From contig JAVJAP010000106.1 in assembly GCA_034770075.1 (NCBI GenBank), forward strand, positions 1,611,001 to 1,675,000: a stretch of DNA of 64,000 nucleotides, read 5' to 3'. Numbering within the stretch: the stretch's first letter is position 1; each line of letters begins with the position of its first letter. The translations under genes and the position numbers were made by a program. The notes under the pieces were generated by a model. The model had not been told where the DNA came from. It saw only the letters and a program-made list of their open reading frames with translations, and ran no database searches. This document shows positions 1 through 9,499 of this stretch, in pieces. Source of the DNA: Aralia elata. Lineage: Eukaryota > Streptophyta > Magnoliopsida > Apiales > Araliaceae.

Positions 1-128
1 AACTTATCCACGACCACATATATAGAATCATGACCACGCTTAGACCTAGGTATACCTAACACAAAGTCCATAGACAAGTCAATCCAAGGTTCAATAGGAA
101 TAGGCAATGGTGTATACAATCCATGGGG
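1..128 (-). pseudogene. Ty3/gypsy integrase fragment
   Basis: Read on the minus strand, this stretch encodes a gypsy integrase core segment with the order PHGLYTPLP, EPWIDLSMDFVLG and HDSIYVVVDK. The second block carries the first catalytic Asp region of the DDE integrase. It closely matches the plus-strand integrase of element A near 52420-52540, so it comes from the same family in the opposite orientation. It continues off the left edge. On the right it ends at about position 128, followed by roughly 15-20 unassigned bases and then a copia fragment. No LTR or target duplication marks the joint. Confidence 0.8.
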
Positions 129-149
129 TTACCTACAGCATTCAAGGCA

Positions 150-905
150 TCTCACAAATCTACACTTGTCGGATCTAGTCTTTAGCTTATCATGCTCAAA
201 CCTTTTGACATAAGTTGGATAACCCCAAGTCTTAACATACTTAAGATTTGGTTTCCTCCCTGTCCATAATTTATATGGGGTCTTTGGAACGGATTTGGTA
301 GGTATCTTGTTAAGTAGATATGCAGCTGTTTCTAGGGCATAACCCCAGAAGGATATTGGAAGATCGGTAAAACTCATCATGGAATGAACCATGTCCAACA
401 ATGTTCGATTTCTCCTTTCAGATACACCATTCAACTGTGGCGTCCTTGGTGGAGTCCATTGTGAGATTATACCATTTTCTTTGAGATAATTAAGATACTC
501 ATTGGTTAAGTATTCCCTTCCTCGATCCGATCGAAGAATCTTAATACTCTTACCAGTTTGCTTCTCTACTTCACTTCTGAATTCTTTGAACTTTTCAAAC
601 GATTCAGATTTGTATTTCATTAAATACACATATCCAAATCTAGAATGATCATCAATGAAAGTAATAAAATAAGAATACCCTCCACGTGCATTCGTTGTCA
701 TAGGTCCACATACGTCTGTGTGTAACAACGCTAACAATTCTGTAACTCTTTCTCCTTTTCCACTAAAAGGAGATTTAGTCATCTTACCCATGAGACAAGA
801 TTCACAAGTTGGATATGATTCGTAATCAGATAGCTCTAAAAGTTTATCTTTATGCAACTTGGTTAATCTTGTTTCATTGATATGACCGAGTCTACAGTGC
901 CACAT
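150..905 (-). pseudogene. copia GAG-pre-integrase and integrase core
   Basis: The open stretch begins with the pre-integrase zinc-binding segment (MWHCRLGHIN, then CESCLMGKM). It continues into the integrase core: HTDVCGPM carries the first catalytic Asp, ILRSDRGREYL the second, and GVSERRNRTLLDM the Glu. It then reads WGYALETAAYLLNKIPTKSVPKTPYKLW, the usual copia sequence downstream of the core. The catalytic residues are present, but the protein is cut off by the fragment edge at about position 150, so it cannot be a working integrase. Confidence 0.85.
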
Positions 906-953
906 AAAAGTATAATTAACATCATCTCTTTTTCTTTTCTTAGTTTGTTCAAT

Positions 954-1361
954 TTAAAGTATATTTTCATGTAAGTCAAGTATGTAAAGTCCATTCAGTA
1001 GATTGCCAACACCATATAAAACATTTTTATTATAAATAGAACAACTGTTGTTCTTTATTATAACATCAAAACCATCCATATCCAATACAGAAATTGAAAT
1101 AATGTTTCTAATGAGTGTTGGAACATAATAACAATTATTTAAACTAATGGAGTTTCCGGTAGGCAGTGCTAAACAATAAGTTCCTACAACTAATGCAGCA
1201 ACCTTTGCTCCATTTCCCACTCGTAGGACGACTTCATCCTTGTTCAGCTTTCTACTTCTGCTTAGTCCTTGCATATTATTACATATGTGAGAACTACAGC
1301 CGGTATCCAATACCCAAGTAGAATTTTGACTTTCAGAAAAATTAATTTCAATCATGAACAA
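954..1361 (-). pseudogene. copia aspartic protease segment
   Basis: Contains STWVLDTGCSSHICN, the active-site DTG of copia proteases, at about residues 14-28 of the open stretch. GNGAKVAALVVGTY and LNNCYYVPTLIRNIISISVLD follow, as expected for this family. A TAA just downstream (about 954-956) separates it from the integrase part, where element B reads through. It lies between the gag zinc knuckle (1431 side) and integrase (905 side), the normal copia order. Confidence 0.85.
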
Positions 1362-1430
1362 ACCTAGATCGGAAGTCGAAGCTTCTCGAAGCTTCTTTTG
1401 GTCCGCAAGATACTCTTTGCAGTTCCTCTT

Positions 1431-2174
1431 CTAGTGTCTCGACTTATTGCAATGGTAGCAAATTCCTTTGCTATCTTGATCAGGTTTCTTTTTATCCTTT
1501 CTTTTCGCCTTGCCCTTAGTCTTCTTGTTTTTCTTCTTTTCAGAAGATACCTTGGGCATCTTCCTTTTCTTGGAAGAATCATCCACTAGTAAGACTTGGT
1601 TCTTGTTGGATGAGAAGTGACCTTCAGCAGTTTTCAGCATGTTAAGTAGCTCAGGCAAGCTGACGTCCAACTTATTCATGTGAAAATTCACAACAAATTG
1701 TGAGAAGGTGTCCAGGAGTGATTGTAAGATCAAATCTTGACTTAACTCTCTATCCATCACGAACCCAAGCTGTCCAAGTTGTTCAATCAGATTGATCATC
1801 TTAAGGATATGAGTCTCAACAGCAGTGCCCTCGGTCATACGAGATCGGAAGAGCTCCTTAGATATCTGATATCTAGCAATCCTACTTTGCTCACCATACA
1901 ACTCTTTGAGGTGCAGCAATATAGTAGGAGCATCTATAGTTTCATGCTGACGCTGAAGCTCATTACTCATGGATGCGAGCATGATGCATTGAGCCAAGAT
2001 TGCATCATCTTGCCACTTTCTGAAAGTAGCAATCTCTTCCTTAGAGGCTGTTTCTGCAACATTTGCAGGGAGTAGCGAATTTAGGACATCTCTTGGATTA
2101 ACAACTGGCTGAGAGAGCAACTGCTGTGAGCCTTGAGACTCCAATCTACCAACTATGGTAGCTAGCTGACCCAC
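1431..2174 (-). pseudogene. Chimeric gag: Athila gag C-terminus fused in frame to copia gag
   Basis: The first ~29 residues (GQLATIVGRLESQG, then QPVVNPRD) are the C-terminal region of an Athila-type gag. From residue 30 the protein is copia gag (UBN2-type): VLNSLLPANV, ILAQCIMLASMSNELQ, LKELYGEQSRIARYQI, LPELLNMLKTAEGHFSS. It ends in a basic Lys-rich tract and a zinc knuckle start, CYHCNKSRH, then a stop where element B has Trp. The joint lies at 2089-2090 and keeps the reading frame. The same copia gag in B (41671-42216) has different residues upstream, which shows this is a junction and not a family feature. Confidence 0.85.
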
Positions 2175-2561
2175 CTGATTCTCTAGATCATGTATGGAAG
2201 TCCTTGTTTCATGTTAGAACTTTTGTGTGTGGATCATGAAAGCCTTGAACATATCCTCAAGAGATGGTCCAGGGTTTGTAGGAGTTGCTTTATAGCTCAA
2301 GTCGGGATAATCTCTCCATCCTGAATTGTAAGTGTCCCAACAAGGATCATATTGATGTTGTCCTGAGAATATCCCTACAACATTAACGTGTTGAACATTT
2401 TCTTCCTCTTGTAAAATTGGACAACGATCTAAAGTATGCCCTGACATTGAGCAAATTCCACACACTTTTGCTACTGACATGTTTCCTGCAGTCATTTGTC
2501 GAACCAAAGCAGTTAATTCAGAAACTTGACATTCAAGACTATAAGGGCTTACCCCATTCAC
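2090..2561 (-). pseudogene. Athila-type gag C-terminal fragment with zinc knuckle
   Basis: Minus-strand reading gives a CCHC-like knuckle, CGICSMSGHTLDRCP, then YDPCWDTYNSGWRDYPDLSY and GPSLEDMFKAF. These correspond to the knuckle and the YNPGWKNHPNFSW region of the gag of element D. A stop near 2212 separates it from the part joined to the copia gag (positions 2090-2174). It is a different subfamily from D and E. No start or upstream gag N-terminus is present; the DNA beyond 2561 is unrelated. Confidence 0.75.
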
Positions 2562-2627
2562 CCTTTGAGGTGTATGATCACGTCATTACAAAAATATATA
2601 TACTTATATATCTATACATAGTCTAAT

Positions 2628-3353
2628 CACTGAATTAGACCTCGCCTAATGGCGTCTGCGTACTCGTCGTCTGCTAGTTCCATGACTAGGCTCCTATTGA
2701 TGGTATGCCTTGTCTGGCCCTCCTCTGCTGGATAGTAGGTCACCCTACACTGGAATTGCCCATGCGAAGACCTAAACACGTAGTTAGACCTATCGATCCT
2801 CACATCCTCTTCCAGGTCATGGACCTTTGGCCCTGATCCTGTCATCGATCTCTGCCTCCCAGTACGACTCTATCTCATGCCTCTCCGCCTGGAGATCTTG
2901 CACCCTTTCCTCTAAGGCTTGCACTCTAGTCCTCAACGCGACATTTCTATCGAGTATCGCCATAAATAGATTGTACATATCTGCTGACGCCACTTCCTTC
3001 TCCTCTGAAGGTACAACATTCGATGATGTATCGTCTTCCTCCTCCTCGTGCTCAGATGGATCCTCCTCAGTGGGATCCTCCTCCACAGGTACAATTTCCG
3101 TTGATGCCATACTCAACCTACCAGCAGCTGCCCGTTCAGCTAACGCCCTAATCACGCTAGCTAGCAGTCCTACCCCCTCCTTGGGTTCCTCCTAGTGCTC
3201 TAACGAATCTTCGTCAGAATCAAGGTCCATGTCGGAGTCGCTCTCGCTAAGAGCTTCTACCTCAAATGTTGGTTCGGGTATTGGCTCGGGTACTGGAGTG
3301 ATCAGCTCCTCACTTACAACACGGATATCCCTAAACGTGACTTCTTCAAACAT
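2628..3353 (-). pseudogene. Acidic coiled-coil leader ORF of element J (broken)
   Basis: Reading from an ATG at 3353, the minus strand gives an acidic Pro/Glu/Ser-rich start (FEEVTFRDIRVVSEEL), an in-frame TAG at about 3192-3194, then an alanine-rich and very acidic stretch. A heptad-like segment (LRTRVQALEERVQDLQAERH) suggests a coiled coil. A frameshift near 2825-2845 moves the frame to a last part ending YADAIRRGLIQ. I do not recognise a domain. The ORF starts about 240 bp after the primer-binding site of LTR J, so it is in the position of a 5' ORF or gag of that element. Function unknown; not intact. Confidence 0.5.
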
Positions 3354-3588
3354 CCTATAATCAAAATTTTAATATCTTGGTTAGTACATAGCAATAAAGT
3401 ATATTTATTAATATCGCGTAACTAAATATAGTTTATTTTAGTTTACTTTTATTGTTATTATTCTTTGATGAATTTCCTCAATTCATCCCTTAAGAACTCT
3501 AATTGAGTTTATCTCACTGACTTCTCTAACTAACTCTTCTAAGGTCATATTCCTAAGGTATTCCCCCACCTAAGGTGTATAACCTATA
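3354..3588. other. Untranslated leader of element J
   Basis: AT-rich DNA between the primer-binding site and the first ATG of the minus-strand ORF. I see no reading frame or repeat in it. Confidence 0.4.
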
Positions 3589-3600
3589 ACTCTAATACCA
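3589..3600 (-). promoter_or_regulatory. Primer-binding site (tRNA-Met type) of element J
   Basis: On the minus strand this reads TGGTATTAGAGT, two bases away from the usual plant TGGTATCAGAGC. It lies 3 bases inside the end of LTR J. This fixes the orientation of J as minus and makes the LTR to its right the 5' LTR. Confidence 0.65.
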
Positions 3601-3603
3601 ACT

Positions 3604-4592
3604 TATAACGCCCGCGAATCCGGGTCTACCTTTAAACCTAGGTCCAGTACGTCATGATACTACCCATTCAACACAATAATATTGACATAAATGTAATTAC
3701 TATATTATTACAATATGTCTTACTCTAATCTCAGGTTCTATAACTATTACATCATTCATCGTCATAATATTAATAAATATTACATCATTCATAATAATAA
3801 ATCCTTCAATAGTCTAAAATTATTACATATATGGATAATAAAATCCTACTCGTTAACTTTTCCTTTGCCTTTGTCCCTCCAGGAACCCTCAGCAGTCTCG
3901 GGCTTAACTGAAAACATTTAATTTAAAGCAAAAATGAGCATTCAATTGATTAACAAGTATAGTAATTGAATAACAACAACATCAGAAATCATATCATATT
4001 AGTTCAACATCTGAACAATAGTTGTGAAACATACTGAATAAGTAAGAACAATACTTGTAATAACTGTGTTAATCGATAGCATTGTAAATAAGGATTATGT
4101 ATAAATATTAATGAAATGAAGTTTATTTATGATATACTTAGTGTGCATATTATGAATGAATAAGTATATGTATGGTATATGTGATATGGTTATGAAATAC
4201 TTTGTAAATCGAGCAATAAGATTTTTTAAGTCGATTAGGGCTAATCAAGCTAAGAAATGTGCGGACCAAAAAGGAAAGCCAAGAGATAAAAATTTATCGA
4301 GTGAAGCCTGTGTTATTGACTAACTAAGCTTGAAATGACAGCCTTATGTGGTAATGGATGATGACTCGAATTAATTAAGCTAACAATATAGTAAATTTTG
4401 ATTAAAGGTCGAAAAGAGGTTAATTAAATAACCTAAACGACAAACCCTAACGCATTGCTATTTCGGGAAGTCCAAGAGAGGGATTATTTAGATCCAATCT
4501 CAATCCCATACTAAGCCCTAGCAAACTTGGTAGGAGGCCCAATTTGATGACCCATTAGGAGACTTGATGACATAAGCTCACTTTTGGACCAT
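3604..4592 (-). repeat. LTR J, truncated gypsy 5' LTR
   Basis: Begins on the plus strand with TATAACGCCCGCGAATCCGG, a decayed TG terminus. It shares with LTRs F, G, H and I the layout: a CCC..AATCCGGGT head, a segment with TTTCCTTTGCC, and then AATGAGCATTCAAT about 330 bases in. The rest is AT-rich with no coding signal. It is cut at about 4592, where Athila gag (E1) starts abruptly. The far end of this LTR, and any flanking duplication, is missing. Confidence 0.7.
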
Positions 4593-5176
4593 GATTTTCA
4601 AAATCAAGTTCCACAACAGGCAGAGAGGAAACCAAGTTTGGAGGACTGGTTGACAAAATTTATTACAGCTTCTGAGAGGAGAATGAATGATCAAGATAAG
4701 CTGTTAAACCAAGTAGATATGAATGTGAAAAGTCAGGCATCGTCGATTAGAAATCTAGAGAATCAGTTGGGACAGTTAGCTCATGTTTTGAATAGTCGAC
4801 CCCAAGGAGCATTCCCAAGTGATACTGAAGTTAATCCGAAAAGAGATGGGAAGGAACAATGTCAAGCTGTCACTTTGAGAAGCGGGAAACAATTACTGTC
4901 GAGCCGAGCAGCGCGGCCGTGCCTGAAATACAAGGAGAGGCAGTGCAGCCGCGCCCTTCTCCAATCACAGCTCCTACAGAAAATTTGGTAGAGAAAGAAA
5001 AGAAAACGGAAATTGAGCTGAAAGAAAAGGAGAAAGCAAATAAATCAGTAGTATACCCTCCCGTTCCATATCCGCAGAGACTTCAGAAGCAGAAACTAGA
5101 CAAACAGTTCTCCAAATTCCTTGAAATTTTTAAGAAGCTACAAATCAACATACCGTTTGCAGAAGCTCTAGAGTAG
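4593..5176 (+). pseudogene. E1 gag C-terminus and gag-pro linker
   Basis: Starts in the middle of gag with KPSLEDWLTKFITASERRMNDQDKLLNQVD and runs through NLENQLGQLAHVL, AFPSDTEVNPKRDGKEQCQAVTLRSGK and INIPFAEALE. Matching regions are in E2 (8954-9540) and D. A frameshift near 4900 separates two open stretches, and a TAG at 5174-5176 replaces the CAG seen in E2. The linker contains two GC-rich palindromic motifs (about 4910-4960), discussed under findings. The segment has no N-terminal gag and no start codon of its own. Confidence 0.85.
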
Positions 5177-6861
5177 ATGCCAAGCTATGCCAAGTTAATG
5201 AAAGGAATTTTGTCAAGGAAGAAAAAGCTAGAGGATTATGAAACAGTAGCGTTAACTAAAGAGTGTAGTGCTATATTGCAAAAGAAGTTGCCTCCGAAAT
5301 TAAAGGATCCTAGTAGTTTCACTATCCCTTGCACTATTGGTAGCTTATCAATCAACAGATGTTTGAGTGATGATTTGGGTGCTAGGATCAACCTCATGCC
5401 CTTATCGATATATGTCCAGTTGGGTCTACCTGCACCGAAACCAACCAACATCTCTCTTCAGCTTGTAGATAGATCGGTTACATATCCTAGAGGTATTGCG
5501 GAGGACATCCTGGTAAAAGTTGATAAATTCATATTCCCAGCTGATTTCATTATATTGGATTACGAAGAGGACAAAGACATTCCTATCATACTTGGGAGAC
5601 CGTTCTTAGCAACTGGTAGAACACTTATAGATGTACAGAAAGGAGAATTGACCATGTGGGTTCAAGACCAAGAAGTGACATTCAATGTGTTCAAAGCCAT
5701 GAAGTTTCCTATGGATGAGGAGGAGTGTTTCTGGATGGATGTGGTAAAGAAAGTGGTGGATGACGAGTTTTTGAGGACACTGACTAGGGATCTGTTGGAA
5801 ACAACTTTATTAGGAGATGCGGACATGGAAGACTCAGAGATGATAGAGTTTCTTCAGATTTTAGATGCAGTGCCAAGAGTACGAAAATTTAAAATCCCTT
5901 TTGAACCTTTGGAACCTACAGACAAGTCCTTAGAGCTATTGAAGCCATCTCTAGAAACACTCCAAACACTTGAGCTTAAACCACTACCTAATCATCTCAG
6001 GTATGCTTTTTTGGGTGAATCATCAACTTTGCCTGTTATCATTGCATTTGTACTTAACGAATTGCAGGAAAGTAAGTTGATACGAGTTCTCTGGGAGTAC
6101 AAATCGGCAATTGGTTGGACCATCGCGGACATTAAAGGAATTAGCCCATCATTTTGTATGCATAAGATCCTTTTGGAAGACAATGCCAAACCAATAATTG
6201 AGCAACAAAGGAGGCTGAACCCAATTATGAAAGACATGGTGAAAAAGGAAATTTTGAAGTGGCTTGATGCAAGTATCATTTACCCCATCTCTGATAGCAG
6301 TTGGGTGAGTCCAGTACAGTGCGTGCCTAAAAAGGTGGTATGACGGTTGTGGAGAATGAAAACAATGAATTGATACCGACAAGGACAGTAACCGGATGGA
6401 GGGTTTGTATGGACTACATAAAACTAAATAAGGTAACCCGCAAGGATCACTTTCCTCTACCCTTCATTGATTAGATGTTAGATAGACTGGCTGAACACGA
6501 GTTTTATTGCTTGTTAGATGGCTTTTCAGGATATAATCAGATAGTAATTGCCCCCAAAGATCAAGAAAAGACTACCTTCACTTGTCCTTATGGTACTTTC
6601 GCTTTTAGGAGGATGTATTTTCGATTATGTAATGCATCAGCGACGTTCCAAAGATGTATGATGGCTATTTTCTCAGATATGGTCGAACGCAATATGAAGG
6701 TATTCATGGATGATTTTTTAGTATTTGGTGATTCTTTTGATAGTTGTTTGGAAAATCTGGTCCTGGTTCTGAAAAGATGCGTGGAAACCAATTTAGTGCT
6801 CAATTGGGAAAAATGCCACTTTATGGTACAAGAGGGGATCATTCTTGGGCACAAGGTGTAG
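5177..6861 (+). pseudogene. E1 protease and reverse transcriptase (interrupted)
   Basis: After MPSYAKLMKGILSRK comes the retropepsin-like region. D has CDLGASINLMP there; E1 has DDLGARINLMP, so the active-site neighbourhood is altered. ILGRPFLATGRTLIDV follows. The reverse transcriptase contains WVSPVQCVPKK, then a frameshift near 6335, a TAG at 6472-6474 where E2 has CAG, YCLLDGFSGYNQI, and the catalytic VFMDDF at about 6700. A TAG at about 6859 ends the stretch. RNA-dependent DNA synthesis would be the family function, but this copy is dead. Confidence 0.9.
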
Positions 6862-7737
6862 TCAAACGGGTTAGAGGTAGATCGAGCTAAACTGGAGACA
6901 ATTGAAAATCTACATCCACCAACTTCAGTTAAGGGGATACGAAGCTTCTTAGGATACGCCGAATTTTATAGGAGGTTCATAAAGGACTTTTATAAAATCT
7001 CGAAGCTGTTATGCAGTCTATTGGAGAAAGATGTTCCATTCAAGTTTGACGATGAATGTTTATCGACTTTTGAATTATTGAAGAAGAAATTGACCACATC
7101 GCCAATAATAGTAGCACCAGATTGGTCAATGTCGTTCGAGTTAATGTGTAATGCTAGCGATTATGCAATTGGGGCTGTTCTGGGTCAACGAAAGGAAAAG
7201 GTTTTTCACGCCATTTATTATGCTAGCCAAACAATGTTCGATGCCCAACTCAACTACATGACTATCGAGAAGGAGTTGCTAGCGGTAGTGTATGCTTTTG
7301 ATAAGTTTCGCTCATACTTAATCGGAACGAAAGTGGTGGTATTCACAGATCACTCAGCTATATGATATCTGATTTTGAAGAAAGATGCGAAGCCGAGGCT
7401 AATTATATGGATACTTCTACTCCAGGAATTTGACTTGGAAATCCGGGATAGGAAGGGGACGGAAAATCAAGTGGCAGATCATCTTTCGAGATTAGAAAAC
7501 AATGACCACGTCAAGGGAGACAAAACGGTGATCAATGAGTTCTTCCCGGATGAGCAGTTGTTTGTGATAAATGCAGAAGTCCCATGGTACGCCGATTTTG
7601 TCAATTATTTGGTTAGCAACGTGCTCCCTCCAGATTTGACCTGCCAACAACAGAAAAAGTTTCTTCATGACGTAAAAAGGTGCATGTGGGATGAACCGTT
7701 CCTATTCAAACATTGCGCAGATCAAATGATTCGATGA
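6862..7737 (+). pseudogene. E1 connection domain and RNase H
   Basis: Encodes the end of RT and the RNase H domain: FELMCNASDYAIGAVLG (the usual Asp of CDAS is Asn here), YMTIEKELLAVVYAFDKF, VVFTDHSAI, then a TGA at 7363-7365 where E2 keeps CGA. LILKKDAKPRLIIWILLLQEFDLEI and NQVADHLSRLEN follow. The tail INEFFPDEQLF to CADQMIR leads to integrase, and a second CGA-to-TGA change is at 7735-7737. Confidence 0.9.
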
Positions 7738-8250
7738 TGCGTTCCACAAAATGAAATTGAGAGTATCTTATATTATTGTCATGATTCGTTATATGGAGGA
7801 CATTACGGAGGAGAATAGGCAGCCGCCAAGGTGTTACAAGCAGGATTTTTCTGGCCCACATTGTTTAAAGATGCCTATCACTTCGTTCAGAGATGTGACA
7901 TATGTCAAAGGGTGGGAAATATTTCCAAACGCTATGAGATGCCATTAAATTCCATTTTAGAAGTTGAAGTCTTCGACGTTTAGGGAATAGACTTCATGGG
8001 ATCATTTCCACCCTCCTTCAACAACCTTTACATCTTATTGGCGGTCGACTATGTCTCTAAATGGGTGGAAGCCAGTGCTTTGCCGACTAATGATGCTAAG
8101 GTGGTTATAAAATTTCTTCAGAAAAAAATCTTCACACGATTTAGCACCCCAAGGGCAATTATCAGTGATGAAGGGTGCCACTTCTGCAATAGGTATTTCA
8201 CAGCTCTCTTAGCTAAATATGGGGTCAACCACAAAATTGCTATAGCTTAT
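7738..8250 (+). pseudogene. E1 integrase N-terminal two-thirds, cut at 8250
   Basis: The true frame carries the zinc-binding HHCC segment (YGGHYGGE, then CDICQRVGNIS), broken by stops at about 7817 and at 7981-7983. The core follows: GIDFMGSFPPSF with the first Asp, and IISDEGCHFCN with the second. The reading ends at KIAIAYQ, just before the catalytic Glu region. At 8250-8251 it passes directly into gag of E2 without the integrase end, the 3' region or an LTR. Confidence 0.9.
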
Positions 8251-8837
8251 CAAATAAGAGTTGGTTGCACTCGCCACCGCCAGGATCCATCACGACTTGG
8301 GATGACTTAGCTCAAAAATTTTTTGCAAAATTCTTTTCACCGGCTAAAACTGCCAAATTAAGGAACGAGATTTCTACTTATGAGCAACAACATGGAGAGT
8401 CACTGTATGAGACTTGGGAGAGGTTCAAGGACTTATTGAGAAGATGCCCACACCATGGACTACCCAAGTGGCTACAGGTTCAGACATTCTATAATGGGTT
8501 AAGTGGTAACACTCGATCCAGCATAGATGCAGCCGCGGGAGGAGCACTTATGGATAAAAAGTTTGATGAGGCTTATGAACTGTTGCAGACAATGGCTGCC
8601 AACAATTATCAATGGCCGAATTCCAGAATGAATCAACAAAAGGTAGCTGGGGTGTTTGAAGTTGACGCAATCACAGCATTAGCAGCTCAGATGGCAGCTA
8701 TGTATAAGAAAATTGATGCTATAGCAGAGTCAAAAGCTCCACAAGTTGCTTATGTTTGTGAGCTATGCGCGGGATCACATCATATAGATTATTATCCCAT
8801 TAATCCTGAAGCAGTGCAGTTTGTGGGTAGCTACTAA
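8251..8837 (+). pseudogene. E2 gag, N-terminally truncated
   Basis: Retrotrans_gag domain: KSWLHSPPPGSITTWDDL, AQKFFAKFFSPAKTAKLRNEI, YETWERFKDLLRRCPHHGLP, QTFYNGLSGNTRSSIDAAAGG. A knuckle-like CELCAGSHHIDYYPI follows at about residues 165-180. The N-terminal ~125 residues seen in D gag (22110-22497) are absent. Gag would form the particle and bind RNA. It ends at a TAA after VQFVGSY, where D continues YNRQQ. It is fused at its left to E1 integrase. Confidence 0.9.
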
Positions 8838-9499
8838 CGACCTCCAAACCCTTACCAAAACACTTACAATCTGGGTGGAAAAATCATCCGGGTTTCTCTT
8901 GGAACAACAATACACAACCTGAAAATCAAGCTCCAAGACCACAAAATCCCCCAGGTTTTCAAAATCAAGTTCCACAACAGGCAGAGAGGAAACCAAGTTT
9001 GGAGGACTGCTTGACAAAATTTATTACAGCTTATGAGGGGAGAATGAATGATCAAGATAAGCTGTTAAACCAAGTAGATATGAATGTGAAAAGTCAGGCA
9101 GTGTCAATTAGAAATCTAGAGAATCAGTTGGGACAGTTAGCTCATGTTTTGAATTGTCGACCCCAAGGAGCATTCCCAAGTGATACTGAAGTTAATTCGA
9201 AAAGAGAAGGGAAGGAATAATGCCAAGCTGTCACTTTGAGAAGCGGGAAATAATTACTGCCGAGCAGCGCGGTCGCGCCTGAAATACAAGGAGAGGCAGC
9301 GCGGCTGCGCGCTTCTCCAGTCATAACTCCTACAGAAAATTTGGTAGAGAAAGAAAAGAAAACGGAAACTGAGCTGAAAAAAAAGGAGAAAGCAAATCAA
9401 TCAGTAGTATACCCTCCCGTTCTATATCCGCAGAGACTTCAGAAGCAGAAACTAGACAAACAGTTCTCCAAATTCCTTGAAATTTTTAAGAAGCTATAA
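8838..9499 (+). pseudogene. E2 gag C-terminus and linker with several stops
   Basis: Continues gag in the same order as E1: PPGFQNQVPQQAERKPSLEDCLTKF, NLENQLGQLAHVL, then TAA at 9218-9220 and about 9251-9253 and TAA at 9497-9499. At each of these positions E1 has CAA. The linker at about 9258-9320 holds two GC-rich palindromic motifs, as in E1. D has an acidic Glu/Lys-rich linker at the same place. Confidence 0.85.

Larger units (their letters stand above)
148..2089 (-). mobile_element. Ty1/copia internal fragment (gag-PR-INT)
   Basis: A contiguous 1.9-kb piece of copia gag-protease-integrase on the minus strand. It is collinear with, and very similar to, element B at about 40115-42063. It lacks LTRs, RT and RNase H. 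Its left joint is to gypsy integrase and its right joint is to an Athila gag segment. Homology to B stops within a codon or two of 2089. All three pieces read in the same direction, which is unusual for simple nested insertions. Confidence 0.85.

Noticed and set aside
5236..6382. Minus-strand ORFs across E1 and E2 pol
   Set aside because: Antisense shadows of well-supported pol sequence.
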